Source of the DNA: Ficedula albicollis
Taxonomy: Eukaryota; Chordata; Aves; Passeriformes; Muscicapidae
Assembly (NCBI RefSeq): GCF_000247815.1
Contig: NC_021673.1
Location: forward strand, 42,052,592 to 42,116,591
Direction: 5' to 3'
DNA length: 64,000 nt
Below, one piece after another: positions 24,409 through 37,789 of this stretch. Position numbers and translations under genes: made by a program. How positions within the stretch are numbered: the stretch's first letter is position 1; the number at the start of each line of letters is the position of its first letter. The notes below the pieces were generated by a model that was given only the letters and a program-made list of their open reading frames with translations, had not been told where the DNA came from and did no database searches.

Positions 24409-27385
24409 GTAAGAAATGCATGTTTTCTTATGTCTTTTTTCGAATTATTTTGAATGTCATCTTCTGTTTTCTCTTTCTGTAGTGAAACTTTTTGAAAAGC
24501 AAATCCACTCAGTCATATTTTGTCTGAAGCATATAATGCTATATTGTCAAGTTCTTCTTTAGTTTTCCTTTTCTTTTTATGCCTTCTTGTTTGCAATATG
24601 CATTTGAATGGGAAGTTGTTTTTCCTAATAGTTTCCATCTCTATTTGGCAAATGTTAGTCGATGTCTTTTTAATCTCTCTCTGTCATGAAGTGGAAACCA
24701 GTAAAGTTTCCCCTTACTGACTTGGCTTTTGTTAAAATAATCATTGAAGATTCCAATGTATTTTGAATAATAGAGCTGTTACTTCATTTGGGGTTCTTTC
24801 TGCAGGCTGGCTGCCTTCCATGGCATTGTCTGAATAAAGATGCCAGATAGGGAGAAAGCCTTAAATTAGTGTGTTAGCAGATGGGATTTAAGGGTAAAAA
24901 TCTGAGCAACACTTTTCTTTATTCCTCACCTGCCATTTGCTAACACAAGGAATTGCAATTTTTTCTCAAACTGAGCAGTGAAATTACATCATCGTATTAT
25001 TTACCTGCATGATTACATTTCCAATTATTTCATAAATTAGAAAAACTAATCCTTGAAATTTAGCTCTCTTTTTCAGCTGTGTTCACAACAATTTGAAAAG
25101 AGGCAGGAAGTTCAGCCCTTTACTCTTGGCAGTCGCTCTTTGATCAGAGAGATGTATGATATGATTATAAATTCCATGCATACTCCCACCTGTGTTCTCC
25201 AGATGAAGGGGAGAATTTATTGATGTGGATAAGAGTGGGTTTATTAATATTTGTTAGGACACTGCTAGTTGAAGCATTTAGGGGAAAAAATCTAACATTC
25301 CCAGAAGTTTTTAAAAAAAGCAGTAGTAATAGTCTATTTTGCTTAATTTTCCTTTAAAAGCAGTAATTTTTTAGGACTTGTGATATGCCTGTGTATTGTT
25401 GAGAAAGAGGCCAAACTCAGAAGAATAGACAGCTTGTTTGTAGTTTTGATTTCAGAATTCTCTGCTTCTGTTTCCCTGTTCTGACCTCCAAATGAGTCGT
25501 TCTTCTCTATTGCCATGCTTTTCAGCTGGTAAAACATCATAATCTATCAATAAAAACATCACTGGTTCATAATCCACCAGTGTTTTATGTGGAAATCTGG
25601 CGCTTTTTTTCATATAAATTCCTGCATGTCAGGTGTGAGTGTTTTGGAAACCATAGTTTGAATGATCCATGGAGACTAATATAATTTTAATTCAAGAAGA
25701 ATTCTCTAAAGCTATGAAATTTATCTCAGAATCAGACATTATTTATATCAAAGAACACCCATCGTCTTCAGGCTGCTCAGGTGGTTTGGTCACTCAGTTG
25801 TTTGAACATGCTGAACATGATCATTGGGTGAAGAACTTGTACCCAGTGGAGAATTTCAGTTCTGCAGTTTCATAAATATTCTTTTATTTTTAAGGCAAGA
25901 AATAAATTAAATTACAATACCAGATATCTCTCTAAGAGTGACAATTAATTACTACTTTGACATATGTCTTTTTTCTGAAGTGTCAAGATATTTTCATTTT
26001 TATCAGAACTAAACCATCATTCAAAATGCTCTTGTGGTGAGATCTTGATTGTGTGCAGCATCAACCTTTTGGTTCAACAGGAATTTTTTTTTATCTTCCC
26101 AGACATTCGCACAGTAATCTCTACATATCCTGTAGTTTTTAGGGTTTTTTCTGTTTTTCATAACCCTCTTTACTTGCAAGTACATTGAAGATCTAGCTCT
26201 AGCAGAACACTTAGGCTGTAACTTGGACCAAGCCACTAAGGTTTGCATGGAGTAATGTCACCCAAAGATTGCAGAACCTTTTCCTCAGCTGGTAGCACTC
26301 AGCTGGGGCCACCAGTGTGGAGCTTAGTGAACTGAGTCTGGGAATGAGAAATGTAAAGATACCAAGTCAAGGTGATGATTCTGAAGAGCTATGAACCACC
26401 AACAAAATATAAAAAGAAAGACTAACTGCACATGCTGACATTTACTGGAGTTCTTTATAGGGCTGAGAGATGCATTTGGATGCATCTAAGTTGCTAAGTC
26501 CACACAGGATTATGTGGAGGATGGAAGTCTACTAAAGAAGCATGTCTCTGCAGTAGGTGCTATGGAATGGTATTTAAAATTCACAGATCCTTAAGAGACA
26601 TGGATTATATTAGGTTTTGAGTTGGGCCATAACCAAACCTCAGGGAAGAATCAGGACTCTTGTTTTCAAATGCAAAGGTAGGTTCCTATTGTTCATAGTG
26701 TCGTACTATCACTTTTATTACCATGTAGCTGCATATTTGCCTTGAAAATCTATAGCAGGAATGAAACAAAAGAGAGTGTGAGAGAGACTTTCACTAAAAA
26801 TTACTATGATTTTTTTCCCCATTAAGGAATAGATGATTTTTTTTCTGGGTCTATTACATTGTAAAGCTTGATTCTCCATTTCATTATATTGTTTTTATGC
26901 CTGTATAGCTCTGTTTAAGCATCCAGTGGAGTTACATCAGCATAAAACTGGTATAATGCAGTGGAGAATCCAGCCCATGGTGTACCATAGCATTGCAGTA
27001 TGAGATATTGAAGATATGAAAGTAGATCTTCAGTAGATCTTTTCACTCAGCAACCACTCTGCCTTCTTTTTTTGTTTTATAATCAGCCCTTTCTGAATTG
27101 TGTTTACAAAGATACTCAGATTATATTTTGGGGAGTAGTGTGCCTGTTGTAATATGCTATTGATTTTTCAATTTGTGGCATTAATGCTGTTTTAGTAGTT
27201 TTATGCACTCATAGAAGGAACAGGATGGAGCTCTTGTATTTGCACTGTAAGGAAGCTCATTTAAAATGTTCCTGAGGCTGGAGTCCTCCTGGCCATTTGA
27301 CTAAGATTGCAATGCACTGTATCAGTTTAGTACCTCATATCTGGGGGACAATTTTGTGCATTTGCTGGCCAATGGGCTCAATATG

Positions 27386-27424
27386 CAGATAGGTCTCTTC
27401 CAACTCCAACATCTGACTGTGTGC
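27386..27424 (+). mobile_element. Short CR1 3'-tail-like remnant
   Basis: The sequence ataggtctcttccaactcca resembles the sense-strand CR1 end (GGTCTCTTCCAACCTCAAC) and is followed by a degraded CTGACTGTG where the terminal octamers would lie. The match is short. Confidence 0.4.
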
Positions 27425-28503
27425 CTCGTTGCAACAGAAAATTGCTGCCTTGATAATGCTTGGTAATGCTCTTACATTATGTGAGCCCCAGGATACTATT
27501 TATGAATCTAACTTTTTCAGTACTGCCCGCAGGCACGAGGCAGGAGCAAATGGTGTTTATTGCAGTGCAAATAGGATCTCGCTCTTGTGCAGATTCTGTC
27601 TGGAAGCTTGCACATTCCCCAATAGAATGGGAACCATATGGAATTTTTTCCTGCTTTTTGGCAGGGATATAGTGACCAGACACTGCAGATAATGCAGTCC
27701 CCAAATGCAAAGGGAGGGTTGGTGTAGCAGGGGAGTATGTGCTTTGTCTGCTAAGCAGCAGAAACTGTTGTAAAGCGCTGCCTCTGTGTGCCTGATGAGG
27801 TTCTGGAGATATGCTTCTTTATAGCATCGCCAAAAATGTCTTCTTTTAAGCCCCCCTTCAGGAACTTCCAGGAGCATCTTTTTGCCTGCTAGTGATGTTT
27901 CCCCTTTGCTTATCTAGGCATGCTGAAAAAGTCTATTTCTAATACAAGGGTGAGGTCCATTTTGCTTGCCCTTGCCACCTGCACATTGCAATTGCAGCTG
28001 AGGAGCAGGGACACTGTCTTGCACCTGCAAAAAACTGCAGAGACCAATGGAAGGATGCAGACTGCATTCACAGAAAATGCAGCTGAGCCTTCTGGAGAGC
28101 TCTCCTTAGAGCTCACAGGTCAAACACACCACAAAGCCTACAGCTTTCATAATGCCTAGTGCACCTTACTAGATACACAGTCATTTTAATGCCAGGAAAC
28201 TTGGAGGCATAATTTAATATATCTAAAACAAGTCAAAGCCAGTATAATTCATATCTCTTTCCACTCCTCTTTCTGATGTAGATATTCTGATGACTGAGGA
28301 TCCTGTATTCCCTTGGATGAACTTACAACTTGTATCTTCCACCTCATTTCACCCCTCCCTAAGCCTAAAGAAAAAAAAGAAGGCAAAGCCTAAGACTGAA
28401 TATAGAAAGGTCCTCAGCTGCAAATCTTGTTGTTGTGCTGTAGGGTTTGTGCCAGAACAGACCACTCTTGTGTTTTTTTACCCTTGTCTCTTATTAGATC
28501 CCC

Positions 28504-28687
28504 AGCATGCCACTTGCATATGAGGATACTAGCCCATTTGTATGGAAAGGGAATTTAGGGAGACGACTCAGTATCCAATGGGTGAGGGAGTGTGCAGCAT
28601 GCCACTTGCATATGAGGATACTAGCCTATTTGCATGGAAAGGGAATTTAGGGAGATGACTCAGTATCCAATGGGTGAGGGAGTGTTG
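28504..28687. repeat. 92-bp direct tandem duplication
   Basis: Copies at 28504-28595 and 28596-28687 share agcatgccacttgcatatga and atccaatgggtgagggagtg. They differ at only a few bases (for example agcccatttgta versus agcctatttgca). Confidence 0.93.
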
Positions 28688-31335
28688 AGCCCTTTTTATC
28701 AATGAGTCCTGCCCTGGCATCAAATGACTCCAGCAGTGTGGTAGGTTGAGCATCCCATACCTGAGGGTGGTTCTGCTTGAGTCCATCCCCAGCAAGGACA
28801 CTGTTCTCACCACACCACTGTGCTTCACATGTGGCAGAGACATCCACATCCTTTATTATTAGAGTCTTTTGGCCACAAGAGGCACTGAGGAAAGAAAACA
28901 AGCCTTTGTGTCTTGATGTAAGAGATTCCTGACTGCAAAATTATTTCTTTACAACCTGTCACAGTGACTGAGATTGCTATACTCGATTTTAAAATTATTA
29001 TTATTATTAAAGTTGAAATATACGGACTAGATTTTCTTGCATTGTCATTTGCAGCATCAGAGTTTCTTCCTTTCTCTTCCTTGATGCCCTTGTGCATGGA
29101 TTTTCCCAATACAGCTGAGTGTCCTAGCAGTATATTTTATTTGATGCTTATTTGAGAGCATTCCAAACAGTGACAGATAACTGGTATTGGCAGGGCTGTT
29201 GGAAGGGCTGCATTTTCCACGTTAGCATAGCATATATGTGTACTATTCAGATAAATGCATCTCTAAGCTGAAACTGAAATGGCAAGCTGTCTGTCAAATT
29301 CTTGGCTTAGCACACATTTTCTGTAAATTTTTTAGTATTTGCTGGGATTTATCGGAGAGTTTATTGCAAAGAGTCAGCACTACTTCCAAATGGAAAGTTG
29401 TTCTTCCCTGTGCTTGTCTTTGTCCAAACAGTTCACTCATGGTTATGAGTATGAGCCCAGCATCAGTGCAAGGTTTATGAACAGAATGAGAAAAGAATGA
29501 ACAAAAATGTGGGTTTTTTCAAAAGAGTTTTGATTTTACATCATCTTTTCGTGTAAGAATTTTATATGTATTTATATACATTACACATTTTACCCATAGA
29601 CTAAATTCTGTCAGTCTGCCATTGATTATTTTCATTTGCTGCACACAACAGTTTTTAGTTGATCCACTTAGGAAGTGGATTTCTGGTTAATAATGATCTG
29701 GGGGAAGACCCCTGTAAAAGGAGTTAGATAATATGCAACATGCTAGTGCTATAGATTAATCTACCTAGTAGTGTAAAAATCCCTTCTCCCTTGATGTTGT
29801 GTGAACTTAATATTTGGTATAAGCATGGGGATACAAATGCCTCTAAGTTCTCATAATAGGATATACATAGAATTGGGCAAAGGCACAATTTTAAAATAGT
29901 CTCTGTGCGAGCATTGTGAGGGCAGATAAATGGTCCTAAAATAGCATTATATTTCTATTAAACAAAAAATCACTCAGATGCCACCTGCTGCTTTTGGCAT
30001 TTTAAAATCTGATTTGGAATAGAAAGAACAAATGATTGCTCCTCTGTCTCCCTCTCCCCTCCTAACTTTGAATGTTTCCGCCCAGCATTCAAAGAGAGCA
30101 GCCAGATTTTCCAAGGCTATTGGTTGAAGTCAGTGGTTATTTGAGCCTGCATCCAGAATGGATGCATCCAGTCTGAACTAGACTGATTAGTACTAAATCT
30201 GTGATGCCAGGGTGATCAGGAAATAGAGCACTTGTATAAACACCAGTAATGATTTTCTTGTTGTTGCTGCATAGCTCTCATGGAAAGCTAGTGTTGATTG
30301 CCTCAGAGTAGGGAGGGGGAAAAATATAAAAAGAAAGGGAATGCAATCCACTTCACTGTGCAGAATCTTCTGGTACTTACTGGTGCATCATATATGAGAA
30401 AGAGCTACATGAATTTTAAATCGTGCAGAAGAACGCTGCACATGAGTGTTTCCCTCTGAGTCCAAAATGTAGACAACTGTAAAGCTACAAACACTCTTTT
30501 TTAAAGTGTTTTATTGTTCTGGCTTACAACTTTGCAGTTAAAACTGCAAAAAGGGCAAATGCAAAAATCTTTGCAACCAAACACATATTAAGCACTGACA
30601 CAATCCAGCAGAAGTGATGATATTTTCCAAGTGATAATTTTATCAATAATCATTAACCCACAGGGAAAAAGAAAGAATATAACATTTATTACCATCAAGC
30701 AAGAGATGGTGCAGCTTCTGTTCATAGCATGCAACAGTGGAAATAAAAGCGACTGAATCTGAGATTTTCAGTGCTGCCTGGGGCATTTAGCCTCATAATT
30801 CCTGATACATTTCACCAGAAAAAGGGGGTTTTACTCTCTGCCTAGATGAATACGAAAATTTCAGCCAGAGTTTTTGTAGCTACCTCTTAATAAAATAATT
30901 CAGGCATGTATATAGGATGTGTTATTCTCAGCACTGAAGCATTAGGATATGAAAAGAAAACAGCACCCTGTGTAAAAATGAAATCAGTAATGTTGTCTTC
31001 GATATCGTGTAAGAAATTTCCTTTCACTAGCTAGCACCCTGGAAAATCAGCTGTCTTTGCATTTCAGATAATTGCTTCTTGTATTGTGAAGTTCCATATT
31101 TGTGCTAGTTGAAGTGAAAAAAAATATGCTCTGTGTAAATATTCCTCCTCCTTTCCATTTTCAAGATCTGCCCAATGGAGCCATCACATCTTTTTTATTG
31201 TGGTTTTGGAAATAGATGGACATAATTACCTGGGTAGACTCTTTTTGTCTTTGCCCAGGAGGCAGTGAATTATTTAGTCAGAGCCTAAGTAGTCCAAAGG
31301 TTCAAAAAAATCTCGCTTTTGTTCTTTGTTTGCAG

Positions 31336-31432
31336 ATTTTATTCCTCACCGTACAGTATTCCAACAAACCGCATGATCCCACAGACATCAATCACGCCAT
31401 TCATTGCTGCTTCCCCTGTCTCCACATATCAG
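31336..31432 (+). CDS. RBMS3: RBMS3 97-nt coding exon (Ser/Thr/Pro-rich C-terminal region)
   Basis: The exon follows the acceptor ctttgtttgcag. Its first base A completes the Gly codon from the 47-nt exon, 32 codons follow, and it ends in phase 0 before gtacgt. The protein reads F-Y-S-S-P-Y-S-I, then [12 protein letters not shown], and ends S-P-V-S-T-Y-Q. The [14 protein letters not shown] and A-A-S-P-V-S-T-Y-Q features identify RBMS3; RBMS1 has Pro where this has the first Ser, and a shorter I-A-S-P stretch. The segment has no enzymatic motif and belongs to the disordered part of the protein after the RRMs. Pro in S-I-P-T-N-R-M differs from the Ala I recall in mammalian RBMS3. The exon is intact. 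Confidence 0.95.
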
Positions 31433-33998
31433 GTACGTCAGATATGCTCTTGTCTACTGTGTTTCCCAGTTAATTATGTTTTGGATGGGGATGAAGGCGG
31501 AGTGTATACCACAGAAAATTGTGTGAGTGCTTGCGTTCTTGAGTCACACTTAAAACAAAGGGCTCTCTAGTGATATTCAGGTATCATTGGGCAGAGTTTT
31601 AAGTGCTTCCTGCATTCTTTAGAGCAGTAAGGAAAGCCACTGTAATTCTTAATTTCAGTCAGTTTCTCTGGTAAACAGCATTTTCCTTCATTTCCAGTTG
31701 ACAACACCAGAAGCTTATCATTCTTATTAAACTGTTTCCTCATTTTGGCTCCCCTTCATTAGCCAAAAAAATTTTAAAGTTTTTTTTTTTTTAATAATTT
31801 TTGTTAACTGCATTATACTTTGATCTTTTGACCCCAGCTGTATTTTTTCCAGTAATGGCATCCTTTAAAAGTATAATCATTTTTATCCAATAATCCCTGA
31901 CAAAGCAAATTACTTGAGGATGTGTCCTCAAATTGTTTATTAGTCTGCTACATGCCACGTCATTCAGAATTTCTCTTTTCAGCATATCCCTCTCAGATCT
32001 CCATTGGGAAATTATTGTCTTGTTTTGGCTTTCTGAAATGGAAGTCAAAACCAGAGAGTATATTTTTATTATTGGCCATTGTCTGGGAACTTATCACTTC
32101 ACAGAAGCTGGTCATTGACTATATATTTTCCAATTTTAGTATTTTCTCTCCTGTACTATCTGTGTTTTTCCAACCCTGAGTCTTACCTGAAATAAGCTAC
32201 CCAAACTTTCAAAGCTGCGTGGGGGGTTGTTCTGAATGCTAGGGTTTGTTTATTGGGGCTGGGAAGTTGCAGATGGTATGCTCCTGCTCACAGGTAGTTC
32301 TGGGGAGTTACTCTACTTTAAACTTGATCTTCAAAGATCAATGATAAAAAGATAAAGATAAATGATTCTCGTAATTCTCTTTGACTTTTGTGTTATTTTA
32401 TTTTAGATGGCTATGTAGCACTTGCCAAAAAAGATTGTTTAGATCAGGTAAATTCAGTAAGTTTCAGTAATGGCAGCAGCAAAGATGAGTCAATGCCAGA
32501 GATATACAAATGCAGCTCACATGCAATTTTCTCAGTAGCAAAGCTGGCTTAAGAGCCATACTACTTCCCTCTTATTCAGGCCACTGAGTTCAGCCATTTA
32601 CTTTTATCACTGCTCCACAGTTCACAGTTGCTCCCCTTTTCCCATTCTGGTTTCAACCATTGCATCAGTTTGTGGTATCATGAGTTTACGCCAAAACCAT
32701 TTCATTTTCTTTTTCTTTTTTTTTTAAAACCCATATAGTTTTCCTTAAATAGTTTGCAGTGTAAGTCCAAAGACGTTTGCCTTGGCATGATGAAGGACGA
32801 GCAGTGGTGCAAGAGTGGGAGCAGTGAGCAGCAGAAAGCTGTGGCAGCCCTATTGTGCTTTAGCTCATGGGAATTCACAGCAGAAAATATTGTAGTAAAG
32901 GTGTGTTGGCATGTGGGTGTGCTGGTTTTGGTTCTAAAGATGTTTTGCTGAACTTGCATTTCAACAAAAAATAGACTTTGATAAACATAGACAAATGTTG
33001 GAGCACACTGTTATACAGTTAATTCTCTTTCTTCATGAACTAAATCACAGCACATCTGGAGAAGTGGGACCTTGCAGCTTTCTCCTTGTTATTCCTGGTC
33101 ATGCTTAGTCTGAGGTGCTACACCCATCTCTGTGACAGCAAGTGAAGTGTCCTCTGATGGCTCTAGCACAGCTACATCTTTTGTGTACTTATGTGTTGCG
33201 GTGCCCAGACTGATGCAAAAGGAAACTAAAATACACAATTCTTGAGGCTGAGCCTGAGTTATGATAGCATGTGGGCCATTCACACATAACACAAAAGGGA
33301 GTTATGGCTCAGAGATGCCACCACAAATATGCAAACACTCTATCATGTGTTTAATTGTTAGTAAAATTGTTATATCTTTGAAATATGTTACATGGCAGTC
33401 ACAAGGCAGAACAACAAAGCAAGTCTTTGGTGAAGCATATGGAGTTCTGGTGGGAATAGACCCCAGGATGCTCAAGCTAAGAATGATCCTGGAGGGGCAG
33501 ACTTCTTAAGCCAGCTTTGCCATGAAAGCTTTCAATTAGAATAATTTTCAAGAACTCTGAATTAGATCTGCGATTCTTACTGGAAACAGAATAAGTCATT
33601 CTGGGATCTCTTGAGAATGTTATACCTTTGAAAGTTCATACAGACACTTTTGAAAGTAAACTCTGAACATTTTATGTCTCCTGCACTGTCGGTTGGATGA
33701 CATGTTCATGATTATATTGATGGATGAAAGCAAACAATGCAAATGAAAAAATAGGACAACATGGAATATTGAAGACTGCTTTACGAGATAAAATGTTGTG
33801 ATTCATAGAAGTGGTGCAATCACTCAGACTTCTGACTTTGGTGGAAAACATTATCAAATGAAATTTGAATGCTTTTCCCTTTGTCAATAACTTTATGAAG
33901 AGGAAGTTAATTTTGTGTCGAGTTATAAGGAGAATATTTTCAAGTAAATCGTTAAGTTTTAAACTTTTCTATGCTAATTAAAAGTATTTGATGTGCAG
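31433..33998 (+). other. RBMS3: RBMS3 intron between the 97-nt and 51-nt exons
   Basis: This is a 2.6-kb intron with a gtacgt donor and an atgtgcag acceptor. Apart from T-rich runs near 31.77 and 32.71 kb I see no repeat, RNA gene or coding exon in it. Confidence 0.85.
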
Positions 33999-34049
33999 GT
34001 CCAGAGTACTTCATGGATGCCTCATCCGCCATATGTTATGCAACCAACA
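33999..34049 (+). CDS. RBMS3: RBMS3 51-nt coding exon (VQSTSWMPHPPYVMQPT)
   Basis: This 51-nt exon has an acceptor atgtgcag and a donor gtaagt, and both boundaries are in phase 0. It encodes exactly 17 residues, V-Q-S-T-S-W-M-P-H-P-P-Y-V-M-Q-P-T. That matches the RBMS3 C-terminal region and differs from RBMS1 (which reads Q-S-P-S-W-M-Q-P as I recall) and RBMS2. Because the exon is a whole number of codons with symmetrical phase, inclusion or skipping keeps the frame, so it could act as a cassette exon. The next family segment, beginning around G-A-V-I-T-P, would have to start at a phase-0 exon. I did not find it in the remaining 30 kb, which is consistent with the very large introns of this gene. 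Confidence 0.95.
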
Positions 34050-37000
34050 GTAAGTGGATGCTTGGTTATATCTGGCTAAAAGTGCTTCCATTGCAGCCTT
34101 GCTCTGCTTGTCCAGCCACATTTAAGTCCTGGTCATGTAAGAGCAGCCAACTGCTCCCTGTGACAAGAGCCTTCTGCAGTAAAGGTTTTGTTTCTCTAAG
34201 GAGCACCATTTGATTTAGTGGAAAGGGGAGGATGGGTGATGTGTTGTCTAATTGCACTGATTGTAAGAGAGTGACAAGTTCTGGAGTGCTGCTCCTGGAG
34301 CTCTGCTTCAGGGACTGCAAGATAACAGCATTCCTGTGTACTTTGCATCGCCAGATCAACAAGTGGCCATTCCCTTACATGCCAAGCCTTCAAAAATGTC
34401 CTGTGAGGTTTTATATGAAGGACCCTCAGTGCCTCAGTAATGCATTTCAGCATAGTGGAAAAGGGTGAAGCACAACTGTCTTAAAGAGTCTACTAAGTCT
34501 GAATATGCTTTATGATTGTCCAGTCAACTCTTTTTTTTTCTCCCTGAGTCATCTTTGTCAATTTATAACTACTTAAAGCTGCATTATGTTTCTAACCAAC
34601 ATTCATTAGAAGTAGTGCAGCTGATTTTTTTGATGACACAGAAGAGTTTTGATGTACTTTGCCTAAATATTAGCAATATACCAGGAGAAAACGCCATACT
34701 GAATTCCACTATAGACAGATCACTTTAGTTATATTTCTACCTTTGATGAGTTTCTCAGGTATAAATCCACTTGACAGTGTCATTAATCAGAATTTAGATG
34801 TGTGCTCCACATAATCATCAATATATTGATTTATAAAGGAGTAAAATTAAAATGAAGGTCTATGGCTTAGGATTGTTTGTTATTCATATTTTTATTCAAC
34901 TATTTTGACTTCACAGTAGTGTAACTTCTGGTGAGATTTAGCTGTACAGCAACTTGGATATAATTAGACTATGTATCTGTTCAGTTGCACAAGTCTCTCA
35001 TCCTAATTTGCAGCCCCTTTCCACACCCCTCAGCTCCATGTAGGCAAGTTCTTCAGTTCTCTCACAAGGCAGGGACCATAATGTGGGACTGACTGAGCAC
35101 ACAGTTCCTATTGCTGCTGTGCTGCACCTCTCTGCAGACCCTGGGGGGACTTTCCATCTCAGTGGAGTAAAGCTGTTGCTGTATTCCTTTATAGGGAGAT
35201 GAAACCAATTGAACAAATTAACAATTAACATCAGTCCTGTACACTAATATTTGGATTTAATAGCAGATCTCAAGCAGTCTTAGATGTGTGCATATGACGA
35301 GTTATGAGACTTGTGGTTGCCAAAAAATCTCCAATCCTTGCAGAAAGACTCCCTTTCTAAAAGAAAAACGTAAGCACTTTGCCAACCCAAGATTTTGTGC
35401 ATATATGTGTCTGAGTTTTATTTGACAATATTGAGCAAAGCATTTTTCTGCAGTGTAGGAGAGGTATTGTGATGAGGTAGTTGAATGTATTTACCCCTTA
35501 GTAAGGACATGAAGAGAAAACTGTCTTTTAGAGAGATTGGCACCCTCAAAATGCTGAGTCAAATTGGTGTTCATTGTTAACCAGAGAGTATAAAAAAAAA
35601 AAGGAAGTGTGATTCCGGGTGGAAAGCAGAGGGATGGTAGATAAGTGGTGTACCATTTCTGACCCAGGGTCATTGCTGTCCTGGGTTACTTCCATGTGTT
35701 TTCTGTAGCAATCCTAGTCTCTTCACTGAAAGATTTTTCCCATGTGTTTCCAAAGATTATGTTCTTAAGTAAGAGGACATGAGGCATTTAGTCCCAGAAA
35801 AAGCATAAAGGCAGAACTACCATTCCCCAGGTTTCATTCAGAGATGAATTCTTTATTAGAAATGTCTGAAAACTTGTCAGAGTATTACCACACAGAGAAT
35901 TCAGGAGACTTCAGAATTAATGGTCTGTTTTGAAAGAAAATACAGAATCTGTGTTAGTTTTAAGTTTTCTATACTTTCATGCCTAACTGTAGACTCAATT
36001 CTAGGCACCTGCAAAGCTCAAAAAGAAGAAGAAAATATTACAATAAAGATGGCAGAATTAAAGATGTGAGTCTTGGTAATCCTGTGAGCTGATGAAACTG
36101 GGAACTTTCTAATTTAGTTAGCTTTTTATTTCTTCTTGTAAGCTAGTTTTCCATGTTATTATCTAAATTGCCACCACTTTACTTCATAATATTTTATGAG
36201 GTGATTGATTATGGCATGTGATGTCCCCCTGGATGCTACTGCAGATAAATATTACATTCCCCTTGCCCCAGGAAGGAGAACATTTTGTTAAGCCTCTGTT
36301 ATTCTTTGTCAGTAGAGATGAACTCATACAGAAAGCACAGTTTGAATTGCTCAAACAGTGGTGGTTAGTTCTTTGTTTTGATTATAAGTATCCACTAAAT
36401 CACGTTACTGGATTATTAGCTTTTCATTTCCTACAGAAAGTCCTACTTGATATTTATGTATAATTTAACATCACGTAATGTCTCTCATGACAAAAAGACG
36501 GGCAGAACCATGCTGTAGAGGAGACAAAGAGGGTTTTTCACTCAGTGTGCTGTGCACAGGCAGGGCAGTGTTTCCCCAGACTGGCAGGCTTGCCAACAGG
36601 AGGGAAGAGCTGTGCTGCAAGGCACCACCATCCTGTGTCTGCCTGTCCCTCCTCTGCCTGCCCAGCTCATCTCCCTCCCCGTGCAGCAAATACAGAGCTC
36701 TTTCTTCAATGATATCCCCTGCAGTAGGTCGGCCTTTCAGACATTTATGTCCTTTATTTCCCTTTGCATATCGATTTCAGACACATTTTCCTGATGTGTG
36801 CACGTGTGCATTCTGTATCCATTTACTTGGTGGATTAAAAAATCCACGGTAGTAAAAGATTGTATCTCCAATTCCTTCTGTAGCTTTTTAACTGCAACCA
36901 GATAAACTGCTGACCCTAACAAACAAAAATGACATATATATTATCTGGAAAATATTTGTGTACACTGGTATACTTCTCAGCCTTGTTTGTCTTCTTACTT

Positions 37001-37649
37001 CTGTGATACCCTTAAAAACAGAAAACAACCAAAATTACATTTTCTAAGAAAATAATAGTCAGAACATTTTTGTCCTAAAAGGAGAAATTCAGATGGACAG
37101 TCAAGAACTCTGCAGGTATAGAACTGATATTGTAGGGTGTTGCTAATAAACAGCTGCAGATACTATTTTTAAAGGGATTTTATTTTTGGTTTTAAGTGAT
37201 TTTTGGTGGTCTTACTCCAAGAGCCATGGAAAAATAATATCAAATAGGTTGAGGTAGCATTGCTATTTCTGAGTAACTAGTATTGAAAATAAACTTGTAC
37301 CGGCATAGTAGGGTCATACATGAAAACTTCTCACATCTTAATGCTTACAGAACCTTCAGGGTTTTGGAAAACAGTGTTCCTGAATCATATGGGCATGATG
37401 AAAAATCTACCTGGAGGTTCTTATGTGATTCAGACACTTTTGAAAAATGCACCCTTTGTGAATTGAACCTTCACTATTTTTCCCCATATTGATTTAACTC
37501 TGTCAAGGTACGAATACCTAAAGTTTGGCAGTTTCATTGCTTTGCCATGTGTGCCCTGGTCACTCTCCAGAGTTTTAATGGAAGACAAGCTACAAAAGAG
37601 TTATAGCAGTGTGAGTTTGGATAAAGATTGGCAGAACATTTAATGCACT

Positions 37650-37789
37650 GAAGGTAGTCCAGGCTCAGTTTAGTTAACTATATCTTTCAAAGTACAGTGC
37701 TTACTCTTCTGTGTTTGAGGAAGGTAGTCCAGGCTCAGTTTAGTTAACTATGTCTTTCAAAGTACAGTGCTTACTCCTCTGTGTTTGAA
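37650..37789. repeat. 70-bp direct tandem duplication
   Basis: Copies at 37650-37719 and 37720-37789 share gaaggtagtccaggctcagt and caaagtacagtgcttactc. They differ at two or three positions (tatatc versus tatgtc, ttct versus cctct). Confidence 0.93.

Larger units (their letters stand above)
24409..31335 (+). other. RBMS3: RBMS3 intron between the 47-nt and 97-nt exons
   Basis: This is a 6.9-kb intron with a gtaagaa donor and a ctttgtttgcag acceptor. It holds a short CR1 3'-tail-like remnant near 27.39 kb and a 92-bp direct tandem duplication at 28.50-28.69 kb. The rest is unique-looking AT-rich sequence with no RNA gene or recognisable coding exon. Confidence 0.85.

Noticed and set aside
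36005..36065. Exon-like stretch between attctag and gtgagt just after the RBMS3 51-nt exon
   Set aside because: Read in phase 0 from the previous exon it hits a stop within 14 codons. Its length (61 nt) does not keep frame, and it matches no RBMS3 segment.
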